DNA of 64,000 nucleotides from Mikania micrantha. Lineage: Eukaryota; Streptophyta; Magnoliopsida; Asterales; Asteraceae. Below, in pieces: positions 23,881 to 35,970 of the stretch. Positions within the stretch are counted from its first letter, which is position 1; the number at the start of each line of letters is the position of its first letter. Where the stretch lies: the NCBI GenBank assembly GCA_009363875.1, contig CM018682.1:50537372-50601371 (forward strand), given 5' to 3'. The position numbers were made by a program, and so were the translations under genes. The notes under the pieces were generated by a model. The model was not told the DNA's origin and searched no databases. It saw only the letters and a program-made list of their open reading frames with translations.

Positions 23881-26800
23881 CTCTTTGATTGCACAAAACA
23901 TGGAAAATACCCGACTTTCAAAATAGTTTCAAGTTTATCTAAACACAATCTCGTTTGTACTAAAAGATTTATACAAAAAGTCAAATAGTTGTTACATCTA
24001 TCCGGTTATCTGATTTTCTTACTTCTCACTTATTTATTAATATTTTTGAATGATCATGTTCATTTCTTTCATTTTGGAAAAACTTGTTTTAATTTCTTAG
24101 TGAATTATAGTTATCCAAAGTTGTTATTCTTTAGAAATTACTTTTAGGTAGTGAATTTCTGAGTGTAAGAAATTATTTCACTTCCCAAATTGATCTACTT
24201 TACTTGACCATCAAAATAAACTCTTTTTGTATTTTTCTTAAACTTTGAAACTAAAAAATCTTTTTGTTGTTTTCTTAGAATTCACTCCCCCCTAAACTGG
24301 TAGATCAACTTAGACTGACTCAAAAACCAAAAATATTTTTGTTGTTTTTGTAAATTTTCTCCCCCAAAATTTGTGATATAAAAATTAAAGTAAAACAAAA
24401 CACAAATTTTACAGTATCTACAAAACTGTTTATATCAAAACTTATTAATTTGAGAGATGAAAGGAGATGCTAAAATCGAGCTGTGTCTAATGGTTTTGTG
24501 AAAAGATCCGCCAAATTATCATCTATATGGACCTTTTCAAGATGAATCAGTTTCCGTTCGAAACAGTCGCAGATAAAGTTAATCCGAATGTCAATGTGTT
24601 TAGTTTTGGAGTGTTGTATCGGATTCTTGACAATCTGAAGTGTAGCTTCATTGTCACAATAGATAAGAGATTTAAGAAAATTCAAACCGTAATTGAGGAG
24701 CTGCTGTTGCATCCATATAACCTGAGAATAGCAACTGGAAGCAGCAACATACTCCGCTTCTGTAGTGGATGTAGATACGGTTGTCTGTTTCTTGCATTGC
24801 CAATAGACAAGGCGATCTCCTAAGTATTGGCATCCTCCCGTGGTGGATTTCCTGTCTAAATTACAACCACCAAAATCACTGCCAGAGTAAGCATGTAAAC
24901 GAAACTCAGAATTCCTAGGGTACCATAAGCCGAGACGAAGTTTCCCGACTAGGTAACGAATGATCCTCTTGACAACGATCAGGTGAGAAGCCTTCGGATT
25001 GGCTTGATATCTTGCACACTGACATACGGAGAACATGATGCCTGGTCGGCTAGCGATTAGGTACATCAATGAGCCAATCATCGAGCGGTAGAGGTGTTGA
25101 TCAACCAACATCTTCTCCATCAGAATCCAAAGTTAAGACCGGACGGGCAACCATGGGAGTGGATGCAGGCTTGGAATCCAACATCTTGAACTTTGTCAGA
25201 ATATCAGTAACATACTTGCCTTGATGAATCAGCACACCCTTTGGATCTTGCTTTACTTGAAGACCCAAAAAGAAGGTCATTTCTCCCATCGTACTCATCT
25301 CAAACTTTTTCTTCATTACCGCTTCAAATTCTCTGCATAGCACCGAGCTTGTGGAACCAAAAATAATATCGTCCACGTAGATTTGGACAAGAATCAAATC
25401 GTCTTTATCCTTGCGAACGAGCAGTTTCTGGTCAATGGCTACACGGGTATATCCATGAACAAGCAGATGATCTGTAAGAGTAGCATACCACGATCGAGGT
25501 GCTTAATAAACACCATAGAAGGCTTTGTCTAACTTGTAGACATGGTCAGGATGCTGCGAATCCTCGAATCCTAGGGGTCTTCTTTGACCTTTCCCTACAA
25601 GAAACCAGTCTTCGCATCCATTTGATACACTGTGATGTTCATGTAGGAAGCATAGGCCAAGAAGATCCGTATAGCCTCAAGTCTTGCAACTGGTGAAAAG
25701 ACTTCTTCATAACCAATCCCTCTTGTTGGTAGAATCCCTGAACTACCAATCGGGCCTTATTCCTGATGATTACCCCCGAATCATCCCTTTTGTTTCTGAA
25801 GACCCATCTGGTTCCAATTGTCAGCTTCCCCTTAAGCAATGGAACCAGATTCCACACTTTGAGCATCTGAAACCGCATCAGCTCTTCCTACATCGCCTCG
25901 ACCCAGCTAGACTCCTTAAGAGCCATCTTGACATTCTTGGGCTCCACCTGCGAAATAAAACAGGAATATAAACAAGAATTAATTGGACCTGATTGACTTC
26001 GTGAGATAGTGCTTTCAGGCAAGGTCTTCTGAGCTGGAATGGACCGGCTTCGTGTGAGAACTCCTTCTGAAAGAGGTCCAATAATGTTTTCCATAGGATG
26101 ATTCTTGTTGGTGCTTAGGGTTGGTACTTCCTCCAAAGCCAGATTATCAAGCAAATTGCTGATGTGGTTCATCTGGTCTTCACTAGAGGAAGAAAGATTG
26201 TCAACTGGAGCTGTTTTACTGGCTTCGGCTCCACGATCCACACAATATTCCTCAGGAATGTGGTCTGAGAACAGTGGGTTATCGAAAGTTTGGTGGGAAG
26301 AAGATGAATCTTGGTTTGTCTCTGCGATAGGCTGGAGTGACTGAGAAGTATCCGGATCTGATGGGATGACTTCATTGATCGGGGTTGGCTGAACTGGAGG
26401 AGCCCGATCATACATGCCTGGAGGGTCAACCGTCAGAAGCTTGGGATCACATGGAACGTAGTCAACCTGATAGTCTACGTCATCACCCTTGTAGAAGTTG
26501 TCAGTTGGCTCAGACGGTCCTTCACTCTCTGATGTAGTCTTGAAGGGCTCGAAAGTAGAATCATACTGAAATAACCAATTTGGACTAGAACCGGCATTGG
26601 TGTTATTCATCTCTTGCCACTAGATATAGTATGACTCCACAATCATCCAGGTCTTCTTGTTGTATACCCGATAGGCAACTTTCTCTGATGAATGGCCCAC
26701 AAAGTAACACTCATCAGCCTTGTCATCAAACTTATGATTTGGCTTAGCATGGAGGAGAGTGCACGGACATCCGAACGGCTTGATATGACCCGCTTTAGGC

Positions 26801-29648
26801 TTCTGGTTGAAGAAAATCTCATAAGGGGTCTTCTGATGGCGTTTGTTCAACAATGCACGATTTTGAACATAATAAGCTGTGTTAACAGCTTCAGCCTAGA
26901 AGAATATTTGCAGCTTGGATTCTAACAGCATGTCCGTGCAGCTTTGATAAGCGTTCTGTTCCTCCTTTTCGCAACTCCATTTTGTTGAGGTGTACGAGCT
27001 GCATTGTACTGCCGAGCAATCCCCTTCTCATATCAAAAATCTATGAGAGTTTGATTTCTAAATTCAGTGCCGTTGTCAGTTCTGATCACCTTAACCTTTA
27101 AATTCTTATGATTTTCGATCAGGGTGATAAACTTATTTCAAAATCTTTGGTGTCTCATCTTTTTTGGCTAGAAAGAACACCCAAGTAAATCAGGAATAAT
27201 CATCTATCACAACTAGACAATATAACTTCTTCCCGATGCTCATAACATTGACTGGTCCAAAGAGATCCGTGTGAAGAAGTTGCAGAATCGATGAAATAGA
27301 GTTAAACAACATAGGCTTGTGGGGTCTCTTATGTTGCTTCCCCTAGGCACACGCGATGCACTTCTCAATTGTGGACAAGTCTTTAGAAGGTAAGCCAATA
27401 ACGTGATCTCCCTTATCAAGACGGTTGAGAATTTTCAGGTTGACGTGACCCAATCACCGATGCCAAAGCAAACAGTCATGCTCCGATGCCTTTGAAAACA
27501 GACAAGTGTTCTCAGTGAATGAATCTGAATTCATATTGATGATGTAGGCATTGTTGATCCTAGGTGTGCTTATCAAGATCTACTTCTCAGGCACAACAAA
27601 TCCAGGCTTTAGAATAAGAAACTCCTTGTTTGGGAAGTGTGTTGATAAGCTCTTGTCACATATCTGAGAAACACTCAATATGCTGTGATTGAGCTCTTCA
27701 ACATAGTACACATCGTCAAAGCTTAGAGTTCCATTGGTAACTGTGCCCTTCATACTTATCTTCCCTCCCTTGTCTCCGGTAAATGAGACGTATCCTCCAT
27801 TGAAAGGTGTGACTTCATGTAACTGAAAGAAATCCCCAGTCATATGCCGGGAGTAGCCACTATCCACATACCAAACATTTTTGAGCTTATTTGGCTGTCC
27901 CTGCATTACACACACAATCAATCAGAGATGGGTACCAAAATCATAACAGGTTTAGGTACATCTGGAACAACGGGTCCTTTCTTAACAACCCCCTTGGGTT
28001 TGACTGATTTAGCCCTAAGAGTTTTGGGACTTACACCACTGCCAAGTTCAACTGGTTTTAAAGGTGGTTTTATTGGTAGTTTGTTCTTCCACTGTGACTT
28101 GCTTTTAGTTTAAAAAGACTATGATTTTTGTTTTTGAAAACCAGATTGATTTTGTTTAACTGATTTGGCCTTCTTGGCAGTGGAAGGCTTCTGATGTACC
28201 TTTTGAGGTGTCACCCTAGGCTTTGAGGATTGGTCAGTCCTCATTGATCTGATAGTAGGTTTGGCCTTGGGTGTCACCTTCTGATTCTTCCCATAGAAGA
28301 ATCCAGTAGGTCCGTGAAGACAATTTCTGGCAATGTGTCATGGTCTACCACATGAAAAACAACACACCTTCTCATGAAATTCTTTTGGGTCAAAAGGCTT
28401 TACATCACAATGACCATGACCAGAGGAAGTACTTGTAGAGGCTTGTTCCAATGACCTGGCTGGAACAAAAGGTTCACAGTTAGGGTTTAACTTTGAACCC
28501 GCCTCTTTGGTGATTGTGATATGACCCTTGTGCTCCTGATGCAGAGAAGACGAAATTGATTCTAAAATAACATCATTCTTAACAAAAGTAGAATTAAAGT
28601 TCTTAAACATCTCATTAGGTTTGATTTTAATTTCACCAAATCTTCCTACAAAATCAGTTTTTGGAATAAAAGTTGATGCTCTAAATGAAGTTGAACACTC
28701 TGTGCTCCTCCCAGCACTTCTTTCTGCATTCTTCCCCCTCTGACCGGTATCATTTAAGCTATCTGCACACATCTCAGAACCATTAGAAGTATTTAGGTTC
28801 ATCTCAATTGGATCTGCTGTCAGAGGAACTGGTTTGCTAGAACTAGTGGCGAAATCACACCTTTGGTCTAATTTCAACAACAGATCCTCAACTGATGTGT
28901 TGATGTTGGGCATGATGGAGTATTTGTGGTTAAAAGGATGTTTTACCTCAATAAAACCAATCCCAATTTTCTCCCGTTTTCTACACTGGAAATCAACCAT
29001 GCTAGCCATAGCGGTACTAGCATACTCATATTTGTCAGCATGAATTTTAGTTTTAGACAATTGAGTTTTAAGGTGTTCTAACTCTGCTGTGAGTTCATCT
29101 ATCCGACGTCTTGCGTCCTGATAGTTTGACTCTTTATCACTTGTCAATTCTTTTAATTGTGAAATATCACGCCTTTCAGCGTCAAGTGTCCTTTTGAAAG
29201 TGATTCATTTTTAAGAAATTCATAGTTAAAGTACTTAAGTTTGGTGACCTCCTTGATTAAGTCCTCATTGTAAGAACGTTACTTAAATACCTTCTCAATA
29301 CAAGAAGTTGAGCAAAGACTTTGGGTTACCTCATTTCGCTTCTCATTCACCTCCACCATAAATGCGTGGCTCAGGGTCAGCTCTAACTCTTGTACTTGAT
29401 CGCTCCAATCATATGAGTCTTTTTCCTGAGTCACCGGCACTTTTGATGTACTAGTACCTCCCCCAGCAGTAGCCTTCTCATCCAGCTTCTTCTTACCCTC
29501 CTTAGCCACCTTTGGTTGTTTGCACTCCCTTGCAAAGTAACCCGGCTGGTCACAATTGTAGCATCGCAGCTTTGATTTATGAAAACCCAGCTTCTTCACC
29601 GGCTTGTTGCCGAAACTGTTCCTTCCATATTTCTTGATGACTTCTTGG
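23881..29648 (-). mobile_element. Old Sirevirus-like Ty1/copia element, both ends truncated
   Basis: From right to left on the - strand: gag with zinc knuckles, protease, integrase, RT, RNase H, then a 3' noncoding part with two purine tracts (about 24361-24367 and 24287-24294, read on the - strand). No LTR of its own is visible. On the right it stops in gag where an LTR of another family starts at 29649; on the left it meets a gypsy LTR fragment. No extra ORF lies downstream of its pol. Confidence 0.8.
24470..29640 (-). pseudogene. Degenerate copia gag-pol
   Basis: Pieces in order: gag with a first zinc knuckle in which the His position is Tyr (about 29560-29520); a coiled region (29147-28338) ending in a second knuckle, CFSCGRP, cut by TGA before the His; protease with DSGYSRHMTG (about 27870-27830); integrase, with CIAC of the zinc finger near 27345, a stop at the following codon and further stops; linker 26610-25888; RT start 25878-25639 with GTRWVF and NKARLVVQG, then a frameshift; YVDD with IIFGS (about 25385-25360); RNase H 25120-24470 with the SDFGGC and TTEAEY motifs. 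The order gag-PR-INT-RT-RH is diagnostic of copia. Many stops make it inactive. Confidence 0.9.
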
Positions 29649-32321
29649 GGTCACACCCCGAGCCGGCGGGCCGGATCGTGTGTCCCGTCTGGCGGAATGG
29701 TCTCGGGGCGCGATATCGGGAATGATAATCGTGATGATCAGATTGTTTACAATGCACATGATATATAAAGAGAAAATGCTAAATGAAAATAGAATTACAA
29801 AGTTAAATTACATTAGTTTTGTTCATAATTTAACAATGTAAATCTACTATCAACATCATAATTCTTCTATCTTGTATCTTCACAAGATATACAAAATAAT
29901 CGGTATAATGATGTTCAAAAATATTCAGGTCCAAAATACTAGGTCCTCTATCTGGCATCCTAGTCCAAAAGCAATAAGTTCTTACTCAGACCTGTTCGTC
30001 ACCTAAGAAGTCAGGCAAAAAGATCAAGTCAACACATGGTTGGTGAGTTCATGTAGTTTTATTTAAAAATTAAGTTGAATAAACCGTTCGGATGACAACC
30101 TTAACCTCACCATTAACCACCTATATCATCTAATTCAGTATGCTTGTATATAGGGCATATGTAGGGTGAAACTTACCGACCGCCCAGCCACCATCCCACC
30201 ACATACCAAACAACATGATGTATTGTTCCTAGTGATAATTAAGCGTTTCATCCCATACCTTTGATTTACAACGTTTGAATATCTTGAAAATTTGATTACA
30301 TTGATCACCCGAAATGACAACCTTAACCTCATCAACAACCACCTATGTTATCCAATCAAGTATGCTTATATATAGGGCAAATGTAGGGTCGAAGTTACCG
30401 CCCGCCCAGCCACCGTCCCACCAGATACCAGACTACTTAACATATTGTTGTTATTGATAATTAAGCGTTTCGTTTCATACCATCGTCGTATTAGATTTTG
30501 AGTTCAACAAATTGAAATACTACTGATTTCCTGAGTTCATCATGTATTCATGATCAACCATAGCATTTGTAGAAACATGATGTTAAATGCTTAATTAAAT
30601 GAATACTTAATCATTTAAATACAACTAAGACATGATAATTGGGCCTTATTTGACTCAACCAATTAGTCTTAGTTGTTAGTGGTGTCCAACTTGTATCGTC
30701 TCACACGTGGCCCATATCAGGCTTGACCCAAATGAGTCTACCCGTATGTGTCGGGACTTTCATGATGTGCCCATATCAACTTGACCTTCAGGTCTACTGT
30801 ACATGTCGAGACTTTAGGATATCCTTTGATTTTTGATCGCCTTTGTTCTCTTGACTTCGTTTGATCGTTTGATTTATGCCCATATAGCGTGACTATAAAA
30901 GTCTACTCTTTATGCCGGGACTTTCCTTGTGTTAACACGTGGTCTTTATCGGCATACAACTGACATCCACCTTGAATTGTTCGTTCTTGAATTCATTAGT
31001 ACTTTGATTCACACAGGGATATGATTTCCTTGATTTTGATCCTTAGAATTCCACGGCTACAACACTGAGTTTAGATTCTTTGAATTTGATCCTTAGTTTT
31101 CTTGAACACACACTATTGTTAGATTCTTGGAATTTGATCTTTAGTTTTCTTGAACACACACTGATGTTAGATTCTTTGAATTTGATCTTTAGTTTTCTTG
31201 AACACATATTGGATTTAGATTCTTTGAATTTGAGTTTTAATAGAGTAGTTGTTTGATTTAGAATTATCGTCTTACTCGTAAAGAGTAATTAGTTAATTCA
31301 TTAAATAAACCTGTATATAGTTTACCTAGACAGGAGTCTAGGATACATTTATGTATAATAAACATACAAGAAGTAAAAGCATTTACGTAAAACATAAATT
31401 AAGAAAAAGGTTTACGCATGCTTCTCAGCCCGTGTTTGAAAACAAAAATGTTTAGAAAAGGGGCAATGAACTCACCTGTGTTGCTATGTAATGATTCACA
31501 ACAAAATGCACACTCGTTACTTGTGGATTAGGTATCTTTAGTACCTGAGTTGTTTTAAAGGAATTCGAATACAATAAGTATTTATAATAGACGTATCTAG
31601 GGTTTTGGTCTCGGTGTGCAACTAGGTGTCCTATGTTACTAGTGTGTTTCTATGTCTATCTAGTTATTCTAAATGTATTTCCCGTTTATAAACCCTTATC
31701 CCGTGAATAATCAATGTTAAACCTTAGCTATGTAAGGTTTATGTTACTTACATTCATGAATCTTTTAAGGAAAATATCATTTATAAAACTCATTTTAGTT
31801 AAACCTTTAAGTTTGAAATTATTTAATTTATTTTAAACAGTTTAATAAAGAAATCTTACAAATCATTATCCGTTTATTAAAGCATGAATTATTAAGTTAC
31901 CTGTTAGACTTAGGTTAATCCCATTCGATTAACTTTAATTCCTTCGATATGTTCTCGTTTCCATGGTTTTTGATCAACTCTTGTGTATAACCCATCCTAG
32001 ATAGTTCAAGTGAACAATCTAATGTAGTTATATGTTTTCATGAAACTTCTAAGTGTTAGGTGTGAATAATGAAATTAACACCTACATACTTAGGCTATTG
32101 TTTTGATCCTTAATGAATTTTTTCACAATGGTATTCATAGCATAGTTTAATGAAATCCGAATGTTTTAAGCTTAAATGATGTCCAAAATCATGTTTGTAG
32201 TTCAATATTGTTTAAAAGGAAATTTGATGTTAACTCTGTGTCTACATATCAAAATGATTTAGGAAAGACCTTGTTCTTGAAAACCATATTCATGATTTCG
32301 TGAAATGAAACCCATGCATAT
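29649..32321 (-). mobile_element. Gypsy-type LTR of another family (- strand), copy 1
   Basis: Opens with GTCACACCCCGAGCC, the complement of an LTR end, with a terminal hairpin CCCCGAG/CTCGGGG. In sense order it shares with the young LTRs a strong donor CACAG|GTGAGTTC (GT at 31475-31474) and the CACCAAC...GTTGAC...TTAG|G acceptor block (acceptor AG at 30004-30003). Two TATATAGGGC...GCCC motifs lie at about 30150 and 30366. The U3 boundary was not found. No coding sequence is supported. Confidence 0.6.
31074..31232 (-). repeat. 48-bp tandem repeat inside the LTR
   Basis: Units start at 31074, 31122, 31170 and 31218 (partial), each opening GATTCTTTGAATTTGATC or a near variant. A decayed unit precedes them from about 31026. 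It lies in the presumed LTR intron. Confidence 0.88.
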
Positions 32322-33644
32322 TTGTCACACCTCGAGCCGGCGGGCTGGATCGACCTTCCCTTCGGGCGGAAGTATTCTCGGGGTGCGATATCGTTTGATA
32401 ATCAAGGTGATCAGATTGTTTGCATGGCACATTATATATAAATGAGAAATGCTAAATGTCATAGATATAGAATTACAAAGTTAAAATTACATTGTCATGC
32501 TCACAATTTAACTAAGTAAATCTAGCAAGACGAATCATAAGGTAGCTGACTTGTCTCTGCACAAGATTTACGAAAATGATTGACTAAAGTATGTCCTCAA
32601 AAGTTATGCACACAAAATGTAGGTAGGTCCACTATAAAAGTCCACTAGCTAATGCATCATGACTCTGGTGACTAAACATGTTTGTCACCTGAGAAAAACA
32701 TGCATTTAAAACAAGTCAACACTAGGTTGGTGAGTGCATAAGTTTAGTAATTGAAAACCATTAATTTGTTAACATTCACAATCACAAAGTCATACAAGAG
32801 TCTTGTTAATGTTTGATTCATCCGTCTCACGCAATGGCCTCTCCATAGTTATATTTATAAGTAATATTTCATCCCATCAAGCATTCTTATATATAGGGCA
32901 TACGAAAGGGTCGAGCCTACAACCCGCCTGGACGCCATCCCACCGCATGCTCAATGAATTCAACACCACTTGTAATACAACCATGGATACCCATTTCTTT
33001 CCCACGTGTGTTCAACCCATTTGATATTCATCCTTAAGATTTGTATCCATCACCCAATGTGTTATACGTAGAATAATAGAATATGAGGGATTAAAGTTAT
33101 CAAAACCGAAGTAATGATAAACCCTCAATGTTTTAAGAAAAATAGATTTATTAAATCTTATCCTAGTTATTATTCTCTCATTGTGGGGTTAACCATAATG
33201 CACTACTAATAATAGGAGTGATAGTTAACCGATTGATATTGTTCTCATTTTGGAATGCATAGAGCCTAAATGGGATCCATTGTGATCCTCACGTAATCAG
33301 ATCACAATATATCCAATTTACCTCTATCACATTTGTGTTCTCATAGCCTTCAACGAAACTATTACTAGTAATGTGAAATGATGGAAAGTCAATTCCTCAG
33401 TCTACCTGTCAATAGAAACGTAGCAATAATTACAATTAGTTTATGTAGATTAATATCACCATGTGTCGTTTACCAAGCCTGATTGATGTCGCCCTGTTAC
33501 CAGTCATAAGTTATCGGCCAATGATAATTATGATCAACGTACCGACCACAATCGCCGGTGGTTTCTCAAACCTATGGTACCACTACGTTATCGTCAGTTT
33601 AGTTACGTTAAATTAAATGGTAAACGATTCATTTTAAGGGACTT
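32322..33644 (-). mobile_element. Gypsy-type LTR of the same other family (- strand), copy 2, partial
   Basis: Opens TGTCACACCTCGAGCC and matches 29649-30100 closely for about 450 bp, including the CACCAAC/GTTGAC block with a CTCAG|G acceptor (AG at 32690-32689). One TATATAGGGC motif lies at about 32889. Beyond about 33000 the similarity fades and I recognise nothing. The end near 33644 is chosen because a TGTGACA, possibly the start of another LTR, follows. Confidence 0.5.
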
Positions 33645-34427
33645 TGTGACAACTAGTACCTGACCAGCCGGCAAGTCCGTACGGTACGTGTACTTTCAAC
33701 AGTAACTATGTGTAAATACATGTGTGTAAACAGTACTTGTATTAACAGAATTCAAAATACAGGAAACAGTTGTACGTATTTTTGTGTAAACTTAAATACT
33801 GTAAGTACAACACGCATTTGAAACAATAGTTGTGTGAATTTAAGTGAAAACCTAAGTACAGTTAAGACAACAGGTCATGAAAAACAACAGTGTTCAATTA
33901 AATAATAAAAACAAGTCGGTTGCGATCTGATATCCATAAATGACAGGAATCATATGGCCGACGAATCAGTCCAAAAACAAAGTGAAAACAGGATGCTTAG
34001 TTGAGTCCGACAGTGAGGAAATACAATTTAAAACAATAATGTAGTGTTATTTCGGAATAACGAACTGACAGTGTGTTTGCGTGGGTGACGATTCACACAA
34101 ACAAATCTATGAGTTTAATGTTCTGAAATGATAACTGGAAAGTAGAAAACAAAATTCAGAAAGCCAAATCATCGACGTGTTTGTTCGGATGACGATTCGA
34201 ACGAATACGCGCTATGGTCACGCGATCTGACGAAACGAAAACTAAAAACGACGCGAACGAAAATAAATTAATAAAATAAAACAATTAACATTTTACAATT
34301 TTGAAACTCATCATAATAATTAAATTAACTTCGTTTTATTTAAAACATATAAATTACGCGTAAAATTTCCGGAAACGCAACGAAAACGCGAACCGAGCAA
34401 CCGAAACGAACCCGAATACCCTGAGGG

Positions 34428-34435
34428 TATATAAA
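34428..34435 (+). promoter_or_regulatory. TATA box (TATATAAA)
   Basis: Same place as the TATA boxes of the other gypsy LTRs: after a block with CGAACCGAGCAACCGAAACG and before a CT-rich start region. Confidence 0.65.
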
Positions 34436-34922
34436 CACCAAATGAGGGTGTTTTTCATCATTTATGGCAGCTCTCTCTCTCTCTCTAAGAGCATATCCAC
34501 GAACCTATCCTCTCTCTAGGAGAACCACTCTTCAAATCGCGATATCTCACTCGTTTGTGAACGAAATCTGGCGTTCTTGGTGTCCACGCGAAGCTCACGA
34601 CCTCATCTACAAGGAAGTACAACAGATCTAAGCATTTATCTGGCCAAAAACGAGGTATGCTTCAAGGAATATCACGAAAATAGGGTTTCATGTGTGTTCG
34701 TGCGACCATGGGTTTTAACCGGACCTAGAACCTTTCCCACGACCATCACAACCTCGAGTATTGTAGACGGCTTAGCAGCACCATGTAAACAACTTGAGAA
34801 ACCATGATGTTAGGTCGGGAAGATGATGTACAAGTACAGGTTCGTGGGGTCGAGTGAACCGAACCCTAGACATCTTGAACGAACCTGCTATGCAAAACTC
34901 TAAACGAACCCTCACCCGAACC

Positions 34923-34927
34923 ATATG
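34923..34927. repeat. Target site duplication ATATG, left copy
   Basis: ATATG directly precedes the LTR edge at 34928 and recurs at 62265-62269 after the other LTR edge. This shows one integration event that now includes the nested 13.5 kb insertion. Confidence 0.93.
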
Positions 34928-35520
34928 TGTCACACCCCTGCGCCGCGTGCGGAATCCACGGCGCGGTGACGTATGATCAGTTGAATCATGCACAAGTATT
35001 GAATAAGAACAACCACAATGGATTACTACATTTCATAATGTTTAGACAGTTGATTAGTTACAGACAATCTATCTACCAAAAGTAAGACAACTACAGACCC
35101 AAAATATAGTTTACAAAATAAGACTCCAAACAAGACAATTAAACATTTAGGATTTAGTGAGTTTCTATTCCATCCTAGCATGTTTCTTCATCTTGTTCTA
35201 TCTTAGAATGGTCTCCTTAGTTGTCCCTGAGAATGTCTTAAACCTGATTACCTGAAACACGTGAAAAGTAACTGTCAACTACAGACGTAGTTGGTGAGAA
35301 CAATAGGTTTAAACATTTGTAAACATGAGTTATATGATATAAGACATAGGTAAGTTAAAGCATCATAAGATTCACACGGATGAGCTGCAACCCAAACTAA
35401 CATCAAGTAAGAAAATGAGTGTAAACAGTCCAATCACTGTTCGCACGACAGCCGATAATATCAAGTCCCAAACCACGTTTGGAGTTAGATAATACGTCAG
35501 CAGTTTTGATAACCATATGA

Positions 35521-35659
35521 CACCAGACCTGCAGTTGGCTTTTAAAAGCAAATTTAAAAGCCAACTCCATCCTGGATAAGAAAACCATGTCACCAGACCT
35601 GCAGTTAGCTTTTAAAACAAATTTAAAAGCTAACTCCATCCTGGATAAGAAACAATGTG
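35521..35659 (-). repeat. Twin 70-bp direct repeat, each unit a hairpin
   Basis: Units 35521-35590 and 35591-35659 each hold an inverted repeat of about 14 bp. Unit 1 arms contain AGTTGGC and GCCAACT; unit 2 arms contain AGTTAGC and GCTAACT. The change is matched on both arms. The same pair is at 45673-45811, 51216-51348 and 61098-61230. Confidence 0.88.
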
Positions 35660-35861
35660 TCCGCTTTCCCTTGTTGTGATCACCCAGTACTAACGCTAAT
35701 GAATATGATACTTGATGGGTTTATAAGTTTGTTTACAACAATGGACACCATGTTTTCTGAATCTTACTTTAACCGGATGTGTTAATGTCTTATTGAAAAC
35801 CTGGATTTAACTCCACGAGTTGAATCCTTTGTTTATGTAACATGAAATGAATCTCTTGATT

Positions 35862-35970
35862 TGAATACCATGATGTGAACAACTTGACTTGAATACCATG
35901 TTTTGAACCAATGAATTTGAATACCATGTTTTGAACCACTTGATTTGAATACCATGATGTGATGACCTTG
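35862..35970 (-). repeat. About 28-bp tandem repeat with TTGAATACCATG core, about 4 units
   Basis: Units share TTGAATACCATG and alternate GATGTGAAC with TTTTGAACC. The + strand element has the same repeat (50878-51020 and 60760-60902) with about two more units, so copy number differs between the lineages. Confidence 0.85.

Larger units (their letters stand above)
33645..34927 (+). mobile_element. First part of a + strand gypsy LTR, split by the - strand element
   Basis: Possible start TGTGACAACTAG at 33645, preceded by TTTTAAGGGA, which could be a PPT remnant. U3 carries two GTGACGATTC motifs (34086, 34190). A TATA box is at 34428-34435 and CT repeats follow. Sequence downstream aligns with the intact LTR, including GAG|GTATGC (about 34655) and TACAG|GTTCG (about 34838). 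GAACC motifs begin at about 34845. It stops at the target duplication ATATG and resumes at 62265. Confidence 0.6.

Noticed and set aside
29600..34927. Possible host gene between the copia element and the young gypsy element
   Set aside because: Open frames are short and A/T-driven; both ends align with LTR segments, and no domain motif is visible on either strand.
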